A stretch of DNA of 64,000 nucleotides, from NCBI GenBank assembly GCA_964463485.1, contig CAYXDO010000012.1, positions 47,189 to 111,188 on the forward strand, read 5' to 3'. Shown in pieces: positions 42,657-50,528 of this stretch. The notes below the pieces were generated by a model. It was not told the DNA's origin and made no database searches. It saw nothing but the letters and a program-made list of their open reading frames with translations. The translations under genes and the position numbers were made by a program. The stretch's first letter is position 1, and the number at the start of each line of letters is the position of its first letter. The stretch is from CAYXDO01 sp964463485. Lineage in GTDB: Bacteria; Myxococcota; Kuafuiibacteriia; Kuafuiibacteriales; Kuafuiibacteriaceae.

Positions 42657-44111
42657 CTACAGTTCGAGGGCGACGCCCGCGAAGACTCCGATCGCCTGAT
42701 CGGTGAGCTTGGCGTTGGTGATGGTTGGATCGATCGCGGCGGCTCCGGTGAACGACGCGCTGATTTGGCGAAACTCCGCGTCGACTACGGCGGCGATGCC
42801 GTTGCTGATTTCGTAGCTCGCTCCCAGCAGGCCTCGAAAGCCCACGGCGAGCCCTGCGTTTCCGGGGGCGACCGGCTTGACGCCCATGGTTGCGAGCTGC
42901 GCTCCTCCTTCGAGGTGGAGCGCGAAGGACTCCGCGAGGCTCGCCTCGAGCCTCACGTCGAGCGCTCCGCCGTGGGTGCTCGTAGAGAAGAGCAACCCAT
43001 TCTCGACGCCCGGGACGAGCAGGTCGACGGAGAAGAGCCCGAAGGCGTAGCCGAGCTCAGGGGTGAGTTTCAACCCTCCGAGCTCGATGGGATAGCCCAT
43101 CATGATCTTCGCCTGGTGCTCCTGGCCTCCGACTTTGGCGGCTGGCGCGTTCGCCGGGGCGAGCCCTGAGAGTACGGCGATCGTGTAACCCAGACTCACT
43201 CGCAGAGGCCCGATGGGTTGGGCGACCGCTTCGAGGTGGACTCCGGCCGCGGTGGCGTCGATGGTGTAGCGGCGAGTTCCTCCCACGCCGTTGCTGTCGA
43301 GCTCGTGGCGGGGGAGCAGGGCCACTGCCATCGCAGTGGCAGCGACGTCTAGACCCTCGGCCTTGGGACCGTCGACGGTCGCGGTGAGTGTCTGCTCGGG
43401 CTCGTCGAGCGACTGGGTCGGGTCCACACCCGGATTGGCAACGGCGCTGCCGTCCTTCGGCTGCAAGTCAGGCGACCCGGAGTCGGGCTTCGAGTCACCC
43501 TCCTTCTTCTTCTTCGTTTTCACGATCCGACTCATGCCCGTCTCGAGCCCGGCCTCGGACCTCGGGAGCCCTTGCAGCACGTTGGAGGAGTCTTGGATCG
43601 CATCGACGGGGACCCAGCCGACTTCGCCGCGGGTGTCTCTGACTTCGACCCACGCGCCTTCTTTTGTGAGCGACAGCGCCAGAAGCTCCGACCCCGCGGG
43701 TAGCACCTTGCGCTCCTCGGCCGTCCCCTTCGGCTCCTTGCGCAGCGGCACGGCTCGGTCGGCCTTGACGAACCCGCGCTCCTGTCCCGAACCCACTGGA
43801 CCGGAAGGTGAGCGCCCGGCGATTTCTAGTGTCTTCAGACTCTCCTTACTCACCGCGCTGATCGGAACCCATCCGAAAATGTCACCCTCCTCGACCCTCG
43901 CCCACGAGCCGTCTACGGAGACCTCTCCGAGCTTCAGGCATCGACCTTTTTCGAGGAAGGAGGACACGCCGTAGTTCAGCCCTGGCCCCCGACGAATGGG
44001 CGTCTTGTCCTTCACCAGGATCTCCGGCTGCTTTCCTTCCTTACAGGGAGCAGCCCAGACACTGGATTCGAGCGTCAGCGCCAAGCCGAGCGAGAGGATG
44101 GCTTTCTTCAT
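42657..44111 (-). CDS. SH3-domain protein with C-terminal outer-membrane beta-barrel-like region
   Basis: 484 residues from the ATG at 44111-44109. Signal peptide MKKAILSLGLALTLESSVWA. Two bacterial SH3-type modules follow (KTPIRRGPGLNYGVSSFLEK, and RAVPLRKEPKG with VEVRDTRGEVGWVPVDAIQD). A charged linker (TKKKKEGDSKPDSGSPD) leads to about 200 residues of alternating amphipathic strands with aromatic girdle residues (VSLGYTIAVLSGL, LTPELGYAFGLFSVDLL) that look like a beta-barrel. It may be an envelope protein that binds peptidoglycan or a partner. Its start overlaps the stop of the upstream lipoprotein gene as ATGA. Confidence 0.75.
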   Translation of the reverse strand: MKKAILSLGLALTLESSVWAAPCKEGKQPEILVKDKTPIRRGPGLNYGVSSFLEKGRCLKLGEVSVDGSWARVEEGDIFGWVPISAVSKESLKTLEIAGRSPSGPVGSGQERGFVKADRAVPLRKEPKGTAEERKVLPAGSELLALSLTKEGAWVEVRDTRGEVGWVPVDAIQDSSNVLQGLPRSEAGLETGMSRIVKTKKKKEGDSKPDSGSPDLQPKDGSAVANPGVDPTQSLDEPEQTLTATVDGPKAEGLDVAATAMAVALLPRHELDSNGVGGTRRYTIDATAAGVHLEAVAQPIGPLRVSLGYTIAVLSGLAPANAPAAKVGGQEHQAKIMMGYPIELGGLKLTPELGYAFGLFSVDLLVPGVENGLLFSTSTHGGALDVRLEASLAESFALHLEGGAQLATMGVKPVAPGNAGLAVGFRGLLGASYEISNGIAAVVDAEFRQISASFTGAAAIDPTITNAKLTDQAIGVFAGVALEL

Positions 44112-44800
44112 AAGCAAGCCGCGACCGAGGACGTGGGGACCAGACAGTCGCAAACGCCAGCCTCGCAGGTCGGTCCCGCGTCCGCTTCCAGGAGGTAATA
44201 AGGCATGAGTGTGCACCCCTGGCCGACGTTCACGAGATTATCGAGAAAATTCGTGTGCGCTTGTACGAAGAACGGGATCACTGCGCCACCTGTTTCCGAG
44301 TGCCGCCAGGTGATCACACGAACTGGGCCGCTGGCCCCCTGCGGAGTGGTTTCTTGGGTGGTCTCCCAGAGCTCGCTGATGGCTTGCTGAAGTGTGTCGG
44401 CGTTGTCGAGCGCGGCTTCCGTCGCGGGGATCAACGGCTTTTCGAAGCCGACTGCGTGACAACCGTCGATGACACACGTCTCTCTGGCGGGGAGGCCGTC
44501 CCAGAACTTGGCCTTGTAGGCTTCCTTGGTCGGCGCAAACGGCCACGTCACGGGGAACGCCGTCGGAGCCGTTCGGTCGTAGCAGCCGCCGTCAGGACCG
44601 AGGTCAGGAGCTGGGCGGTCTTCGAGCCCACCGTCGGGGCCCGTGTCGGGGCCGATGTCCGGCGCGACGTCTTTGGGGCCCACTTCAGGAGAGACGACTT
44701 GGCCGGAGTCGGTCAGATCCGCGCCGAAAGTGATCGTTCCGCTGCAAGCCCCGAGCGGGAGAGCGAGCGCGACCATTGCGCGGCGCGTCCACGTCGACAT
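44108..44800 (-). CDS. Lipoprotein with Asp/Pro-rich linker and a CX4CH motif
   Basis: 230 residues from the ATG at 44800-44798. The N-terminus MSTWTRRAMVALALPLGACSG carries a lipobox. A linker of D, G and P repeats (DVAPDIGPDTGPDGG) follows. The compact C-terminal domain contains ETCVIDGCHAVGFEK, that is Cys-x4-Cys-His, a non-canonical heme-binding spacing, and a Cys-rich end (CEAGVCDCL). It lies between the porin gene and the SH3/beta-barrel gene and could be an electron-transfer lipoprotein at the end of the cytochrome conduit (inference). Confidence 0.7.
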   Translation of the reverse strand: MSTWTRRAMVALALPLGACSGTITFGADLTDSGQVVSPEVGPKDVAPDIGPDTGPDGGLEDRPAPDLGPDGGCYDRTAPTAFPVTWPFAPTKEAYKAKFWDGLPARETCVIDGCHAVGFEKPLIPATEAALDNADTLQQAISELWETTQETTPQGASGPVRVITWRHSETGGAVIPFFVQAHTNFLDNLVNVGQGCTLMPYYLLEADAGPTCEAGVCDCLVPTSSVAACL

Positions 44801-44947
44801 CTTGCTCTGTTGTAGCAAAGATCATGCGGCGCGACAGCCTGGGGAGGTCCGGTAGTCGACGGGGTGCGGGGCCCCCACGTATCGGGGTGAGGAGACCCGC
44901 GGTCGGCTCAGGGCGAGCTGCGCAATGCCCTTCGTCCTCTGCGGTGC

Positions 44948-45047
44948 GAGCTTCCGTTCAGAGCTTCCGTTCAGAGCCTTCCGTTCAGAGCTTCCGTTCA
45001 GAGCTTCCGTTCAGAGCTTCCGTTCAGAGCTTCCGTTCAGAGCTTCC
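44948..45047. repeat. 13-bp minisatellite spanning the porin stop codon
   Basis: Seven copies of GAGCTTCCGTTCA in tandem, the third one base longer (extra C), plus a partial eighth copy. Read on the minus strand each unit contains CTCTGA or its remnant, and the porin gene ends in the partial copy (the Lys-Leu-stop of its last residues). The array has grown from the gene's own 3' end into the 236-base gap before the next gene. Confidence 0.92.
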
Positions 45048-46869
45048 AATCGACGCCGGCTCCCCCGTAGAAACTCTCTTGCAGCGGAACGACCGGCAAC
45101 ACGTCGGCGGCCACCAGAATATCTTTGTCGATGGGTCGCACGATCGAGACATTCTCGCGGAAATACCGAAAGAGTCCCCTCACCATGAGCCGTCCGGGCA
45201 TCAGCCAGGAGGGTGCGACATAGGCGAGTGACACTCCGCCATCCGCCGAAGGAACGTCGCCGGCGATGTATCGAACGTCGGCGCCGACCTGAAATCCGAA
45301 GAGCTCGCGGGATAGACCCAGCTCGCCGACCAGATTTGCGCGTGACTCGGGGTCGATGATCGCGGTGACTTTGAGGCGCGCATCGAGAATGTCCTGATTT
45401 TGGTAGGACGCTCCGGCCGAGGGCTCGATGCGCAGGCCCCTGGCCACGTTGAGAGACTGACTGGTGTCGCGCATGAGGAAATCGACGGACGCGAAAGGCT
45501 CGACGCCCAGCTCTTCGAAGCGAACTCCGGCTCGGACCTCCGCTCGGTTGTAGATCGCGAGCTGGAAGGTCTGAGCGTAGGGTTGGATCGGGTTCTGATC
45601 TTCGTCCACGGGGACTCCGGACGAAGTCACCCCGAGATTGTTGACGAACACGACCTTGCCGCTCGTGGGGTCGATGCGGAAGGCCCACAGCGACGAGGAA
45701 TCGAAGGTGAGCGTCGAGAAGCGGCCGACGCTGAGTCGAAGGCTCGCGGAGTCCGTAGGGGTCCAGGTCGAGCTGAGCTCGAGGTTTTGTACCGGCTGGC
45801 GGCTCGGCAACACGTCGAACCAGGCGGTGACGAAAGCGTCGAGATCCTCGTCGATGGCCCAGCCAAAGTCACCGTACGCGTAGACGCGATCGATCCCACC
45901 TTTGCCGACGTTGACGGTGGCCATGGAGAAGACTCCGGAGAGGTCGGCGAGAATTCTCCCGGACCGGAAGCTGCCGAAGGCCCCCGCGGTGAGCCAGTCG
46001 GTTCCAAAGTCTTCGGTTTTGTGGAGCCTCCAGTTGTAGCTGTACGGATTTCCGTTGAGACCTCCGAACGCGCCGAGCCGCAACTCATCAGACAGCTTCA
46101 GCCGCAAGGCTCCGCCGTTGGCCTGGGCCTGGCCGGCCTCGGGGACGAGCACTCTCCCGACGGCGACGCCGAACGACGGGCCGTCCCGCTCCACGAAGTC
46201 TGTCATGCCCCAACTCACGTAGAGCGCGTCGATGCGGCGGTCGGTGGGACGCGCACCAGAAGAGCGCGCCCGATATTCGAGATCGAGGTGCGCGCCGAGC
46301 TGAGAACCGCCGATCCGCTCGTACCCGAGGGTCGCTCGCCCGCGATACAGATCGCTGTCCCAGGCGTCTTGACGGACGGTTTCGGCGTGGGAGCCGAAAA
46401 AGGAGAGGTGAGCGGAGATTCTCTCGTCTCCGCTCGTCACGAGTCGTTGGCCGGGCGTCTCTACACCTACAGGTTTGGGTACTGCCCTGTCCGGCAGAGG
46501 TACGGTGACCGGAACCTCGGCCGACACCGGCTGCATCGCTCCGGCGTTCGACCAACGAATGCGAAGCCCGCCGGAGAGCTTGCTCTGCCCCTTGGCGACC
46601 TCGGTGGCGACCTTTTCGGCCGGGGGCACGTATTCTGGAGCTGGGATTTTGCTTCGGGGTTCTAGGTCCTTCGTCTCCACGGCGGTCGGCTGGGTCTCCG
46701 GGATCTGCGGCTGAGTTTGCTTGTCGGGCTCTTTTTCCTTCTTCTTCTTCTTCTTGGGTTTCGCGTGAGCCGTTGGGGCGGCGAGGGTGGTCACGACGAA
46801 GGGTGTCATGAAAGCGACGCCCAGGCAGAGCGCGAGGGATCTGAGAGAGCTCGAACCCTTCAAGCTCAT
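45037..46869 (-). CDS. Outer-membrane beta-barrel (porin-like) protein of a porin-cytochrome conduit
   Basis: 610 residues from the ATG at 46869-46867. A signal peptide (ending TAHA) precedes a Lys-rich segment (KPKKKKKKEKEPDKQ) and a Pro-rich stretch. The remainder (about 120-610) is a long series of alternating amphipathic strands with Gly/aromatic turns (for example LGAHLDLEYRAR, YSYNWRLHKTEDFGTD, VGADVRYIAGDVPS), as in large barrels, ending with aromatic GGAGVDWKL. The ATG overlaps the TGA of the 30-heme cytochrome gene (ATGA). MtrB/PioB-type barrels hold a multiheme cytochrome across the outer membrane; the pairing here fits that role, but no family name is certain. Confidence 0.8.
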   Translation of the reverse strand: MSLKGSSSLRSLALCLGVAFMTPFVVTTLAAPTAHAKPKKKKKKEKEPDKQTQPQIPETQPTAVETKDLEPRSKIPAPEYVPPAEKVATEVAKGQSKLSGGLRIRWSNAGAMQPVSAEVPVTVPLPDRAVPKPVGVETPGQRLVTSGDERISAHLSFFGSHAETVRQDAWDSDLYRGRATLGYERIGGSQLGAHLDLEYRARSSGARPTDRRIDALYVSWGMTDFVERDGPSFGVAVGRVLVPEAGQAQANGGALRLKLSDELRLGAFGGLNGNPYSYNWRLHKTEDFGTDWLTAGAFGSFRSGRILADLSGVFSMATVNVGKGGIDRVYAYGDFGWAIDEDLDAFVTAWFDVLPSRQPVQNLELSSTWTPTDSASLRLSVGRFSTLTFDSSSLWAFRIDPTSGKVVFVNNLGVTSSGVPVDEDQNPIQPYAQTFQLAIYNRAEVRAGVRFEELGVEPFASVDFLMRDTSQSLNVARGLRIEPSAGASYQNQDILDARLKVTAIIDPESRANLVGELGLSRELFGFQVGADVRYIAGDVPSADGGVSLAYVAPSWLMPGRLMVRGLFRYFRENVSIVRPIDKDILVAADVLPVVPLQESFYGGAGVDWKL

Positions 46870-49358
46870 TTGTTGCGATCCGCCTTTGGCGTCGTGTAGG
46901 TCGCCTTGAAGAAATCGAACTGGTTGTGGCACTCCCCACAATCGACCGTCTTCGCAGGGGTGCCGACGAAGACTTTAGGGGCGTCGCCGTTTTGCAGTTG
47001 CGCGCGCAAGTCGATCGTCTGGTGCCATTGCGCGGCCTGGAAGTCACCGAGGTGACAGTGATAGCAGCGCCGACCGATGAAGTAATTGCCGGCTTGGTGA
47101 CATGACCGGCAGTCGATCATCCGGTGCACACCTTCGAGCACGAAGCCCGTGGTCATGTGGCTGAACGTCGTGGGGAGCCACTGGTTTTGTTCATGACACT
47201 CCCCGCAGCTCGGGCCGAAGGATCCCGCGTGGACGTCGTCCTGAGTGTGACACTTTCCGCAAGTCTCTCCGCGCCCGGTCATTCGGCCGGAGCCGTTGTG
47301 GCAGAGTCGGCACTCGAGCACGGTGTGGGCACCCGTCAGCGAGAAACCTGCTCGCTCGTGGTAGGCGTTCCGGTTGGGAGCCTTCCAGGTCTCGTACTGA
47401 TGGCACCGGTCACACTTGATGAAGTCGGACGGCGCTCTCGAATCGGGGGAGGCCTTTGGGTCCGGTCGAGTTTCCTTGACCCTGACTTGGTGCGGATCGG
47501 GATGGCAGTCGACACACTCTTTTCCGCCGGAACGGAACTGCAGATCGAGCGGAGCGCCGGGGGGCGCCACGACGCTGAGTCGATCTCGCTGATCGGGGGG
47601 CGGCAGGAAATGGCATCGCGCGCATTCCACTTGCAAGTGAACTCCGCTGAGCGGGAATTTGGTCAAGACGTCGTGATCGAAGTTGCGCGCGCCGCCGGCG
47701 GGGTCGTGGCACTTGACACAGTCGTCCCCAAGTATTTTTTCGTGGACGTCGTCCTCGAGGTGGCAACTCTTGCAGGCGGTCTCTTCGAGCTTGTACTTGC
47801 GCTTCGGATGGCAGGACTCACACTCGACGAGCTGATGATACCCAGTCAGCGGGAATTTAGAGTCTCGGTTGTGGTCGAAGACCAGCGACTTGAACTCGCG
47901 GCCCGCGGAGTGACACTTCGAGCAGTCCTTTCCGAGGTCTCCTTTGTGGACGTCTTCATGGCAGGCGAGGCACTCGACGTCGCTGCCGGTGTATTTCGTC
48001 GCGCGTCGACATTCGGGGGACTCGCCCAACTTTGCCGGGAGGTGGCACTTGTCGCACCCAGGCTTGGCATGGGCACCGATGAGCGGGAAGCGTGTGAGGG
48101 AGTGATCGAATCGGGACGAGCGGTCGCCGCCGCGAGCGTGGCAGCGCTGGCAATTCTCCATTCCGAACTGTCCGCAATGGGCCTCCGCGTGTTCGTGACA
48201 GCCGGCGCAGTCCTTTATGTTCGACTCAGGCAGTTTCTCGAATCCGTTCGGCTCGCGCTTCCGGTGGCAATCGACGCACTTGGCCTTGGCGTGGGCGCCG
48301 GTCAGGTCGAACTTGGTCTTCCTGTCATGGGCGTACGCGAGCTCGAACCAACCCGCCTCCGAGTGGCAGCCTTCGCAGGTCTCCTTGCCGAAGCGTCCCT
48401 TGTGAACGTCCTCGTGGCACGCGACGCACTTCATCTCGGGCGCCACGGGCTCGGAGCCTACCTTGTGACAATCCTTGCAGACATTCTTCTGATGCTTGCC
48501 GCGGATCGGCCAACGAGTCTCCTTGTCATGGTCGAATTTGGTGAGTTGAAACTTCGTCTTGGTGGCATGGCACTGGCCGCACTTCTTTTTGGATTTGGAG
48601 ATCACCGACTTGTGTGAGTCCTCGTGGCATCCCTTGCAGTCCGAAAAGTCCTTGTCCGAAATCGTGAACTTGTCGGTCTTGACGTGGCATTCTTTGCACT
48701 CGCGTTTCAAATGCAACCCATCGAGCGGGAACTTCGTCTTGTCGTGGTCGAACTTGGTCGCGCCTAGATTCCGAACCTCCCGATTCGAATAATTGTGACA
48801 AATCAGGCAGTCGTTCAAGCGAGGGTCGTCGAATTGGTGCGGGTTCTTGTGGCACGAGGCGCACTCCGGCGAAGCGCCGAGGTAGATGACGGTGTCGGTC
48901 TTCGTCGATTTCTTGGTGTGGCACTTTTCGCACTTTTGAAACTTGTGGGCGCCTTCCAGCGGCCAACCCGTTCGTTGATGCTCAAAATTTCGCTGACCTC
49001 CGTAGGGCCTCCAATCCACCGTCGTCCGTCGGCCCTTGTTCGAGCCAGGCGGGTCCTCGCGGTGCTCCAGGTGACACTCTTTGCACGGCTTACTCTTCAC
49101 GTCCTCGTTCGAGTGAAAGCCCTTCGCAGCTTCGATCTGAGAGCGCAGGTTGGCGTGGTCGTGACACCCGAGGCATTTCTTGTCGGGGACACCGCCTCCC
49201 TCGTGGCACTTCGCGCATGACAACGGACCCGTCAGATGGTCGTGACCCCGAGACATCGGTCCGGGGGCAATGTCTTGCGCCAGAGCAGCGCTCGCGTAGG
49301 TCAGCGCGAACGCGACGAGCGCGAGGCACGGTCGGAGCTGGCGCACCAAGCCCACCAT
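46866..49358 (-). CDS. 30-heme cytochrome c built from repeated heme modules
   Basis: 830 residues from the ATG at 49358-49356, 6 bases after GGAG; a longer frame from 49451 is less likely. The signal peptide ends ASAALAQ. Thirty CxxCH motifs were counted by eye, from CAKCH near the N-terminus to CGECH near the end. About nine related modules are visible, each beginning FDHxxTxFPLxGxH followed by CxxCH (for example FDHDKTKFPLDGLH and FDHSLTRFPLIGAH). The His residues of FDH and GxH are good candidates for distal axial ligands. That is one heme per 27 residues, a molecular wire. It is translationally coupled to the downstream porin gene. Confidence 0.92.
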   Translation of the reverse strand: MVGLVRQLRPCLALVAFALTYASAALAQDIAPGPMSRGHDHLTGPLSCAKCHEGGGVPDKKCLGCHDHANLRSQIEAAKGFHSNEDVKSKPCKECHLEHREDPPGSNKGRRTTVDWRPYGGQRNFEHQRTGWPLEGAHKFQKCEKCHTKKSTKTDTVIYLGASPECASCHKNPHQFDDPRLNDCLICHNYSNREVRNLGATKFDHDKTKFPLDGLHLKRECKECHVKTDKFTISDKDFSDCKGCHEDSHKSVISKSKKKCGQCHATKTKFQLTKFDHDKETRWPIRGKHQKNVCKDCHKVGSEPVAPEMKCVACHEDVHKGRFGKETCEGCHSEAGWFELAYAHDRKTKFDLTGAHAKAKCVDCHRKREPNGFEKLPESNIKDCAGCHEHAEAHCGQFGMENCQRCHARGGDRSSRFDHSLTRFPLIGAHAKPGCDKCHLPAKLGESPECRRATKYTGSDVECLACHEDVHKGDLGKDCSKCHSAGREFKSLVFDHNRDSKFPLTGYHQLVECESCHPKRKYKLEETACKSCHLEDDVHEKILGDDCVKCHDPAGGARNFDHDVLTKFPLSGVHLQVECARCHFLPPPDQRDRLSVVAPPGAPLDLQFRSGGKECVDCHPDPHQVRVKETRPDPKASPDSRAPSDFIKCDRCHQYETWKAPNRNAYHERAGFSLTGAHTVLECRLCHNGSGRMTGRGETCGKCHTQDDVHAGSFGPSCGECHEQNQWLPTTFSHMTTGFVLEGVHRMIDCRSCHQAGNYFIGRRCYHCHLGDFQAAQWHQTIDLRAQLQNGDAPKVFVGTPAKTVDCGECHNQFDFFKATYTTPKADRNK

Positions 49359-49521
49359 CGCGCTCCACAGGATCTGTCGCAAGTCCGAGGCGATCTTCTG
49401 GCTCAGGAACACCGGTCTACGGCTGCCCGCACGGTCCACGGTGGGAACCACGAGAGAGTAATCGAACGAACGGCCGCATATTCGCCTCGGCGGGTAGCAT
49501 GGGGTCGGATTTTTCCGCTCG

Positions 49522-50424
49522 TCAAGCTTCGGGAATCATTCGATCTTCTTTATGGAGTCGGTCGACTCTCCAAAGCGGGATCAGCTCGGCGGGGGTGATT
49601 TCAGTGAGCTCGTCGACGAGGCCGAGGCTCGCTGCGAGAGTCCCCACGACACTTCGCGAAGACTCACCCGACTCGCGCTTTTGGCCCACACTCATCGACC
49701 CGTCCCGCTTCGAGAGCTTCTTGCCCGCGGCGTCGAGGAGCAGCGGGACGTGGAGCGTCTCGAGCCGAGGCGCGTTCGGGTCGAGGAGCCTCCTCAGCAA
49801 CATCTGCCGGGCGGTGGACGCTAGCAAGTCTCGACCACGCACGATGGAAGTCACGCCCTGGGCCAGGTCGTCCACCGTTACTGCCAACTGATAGGCCCAC
49901 AGTCGGTCGCTCCTTCGAATCACGAAGTCACCGACGGTCTCGTGGACGTTTTCGGTGATCACGCCCGCGAGTCGATCGGTGAAAGACTCGACGTCTCCCG
50001 GTTGTGTGCGGAGTCTCTGCGCGAGCGGCCTGTCGGCGCGGACGGGTCCGTCGCGGCACGTCCCAGGGTAGATGGGCTCGCCGCCGCCGTGAGGGGCCGA
50101 AGCCTCCCCGATCTCCTTGCGGCTGCAACAACACGAGAAGACTCTCCCGATGGACTCGAGTTGAGCGACAGCCGCGGCGTAGAGCTCTTCACGTTCGCTT
50201 TGTCGCACCCATTGTCCATCCCAGTCGAGGCCCAGCCACTCGAGGTCGAAGAGGAGCCCGCGTTCACTCCCGCTCGCGACTCTCGGCCGATCGATGTCTT
50301 CGACCCGCATCAAGATGCGGCCATGGGCGCTTCTGGCGTCGAGCCACGCGGCGAGCATGGTTCGAGCGAGCCCGAGGTGCATGGCGCCAGTGGGGCTCGG
50401 AGCGAATCGGCCGACATAACCCAT
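49522..50424 (-). CDS. gluQ: Glutamyl-Q tRNA(Asp) synthetase
   Basis: 300 residues from the ATG at 50424-50422; the preceding GTG codon is an alternative start. It lacks the anticodon-binding domain of full glutamyl-tRNA synthetase, as expected. Signature sites are RFAPSPTGAMHLGLA (HIGH-like), the zinc site CCCSRKEI with YPGTC, and KKLSKRDGS (KMSKS-like). The enzyme attaches glutamate to queuosine in tRNA(Asp). It lies 163 bases upstream of the 30-heme gene on the same strand; a functional link is not expected. Confidence 0.93.
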   Translation of the reverse strand: MGYVGRFAPSPTGAMHLGLARTMLAAWLDARSAHGRILMRVEDIDRPRVASGSERGLLFDLEWLGLDWDGQWVRQSEREELYAAAVAQLESIGRVFSCCCSRKEIGEASAPHGGGEPIYPGTCRDGPVRADRPLAQRLRTQPGDVESFTDRLAGVITENVHETVGDFVIRRSDRLWAYQLAVTVDDLAQGVTSIVRGRDLLASTARQMLLRRLLDPNAPRLETLHVPLLLDAAGKKLSKRDGSMSVGQKRESGESSRSVVGTLAASLGLVDELTEITPAELIPLWRVDRLHKEDRMIPEA

Positions 50425-50528
50425 CACCGGTCTGCGTTTTTATCACGGCCGTAGACCGGGCCAAAGGCCCTGCTGAGGGCCGTGTACCCGATTGACATGC
50501 GGTGGAGATCCTTTCGAGAGTTCGCGTC

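Noticed and set aside
44948..45047. Short regular repeats as a CRISPR array
   Set aside because: Units are 13 bp and directly adjacent with no spacers, so this is a minisatellite.
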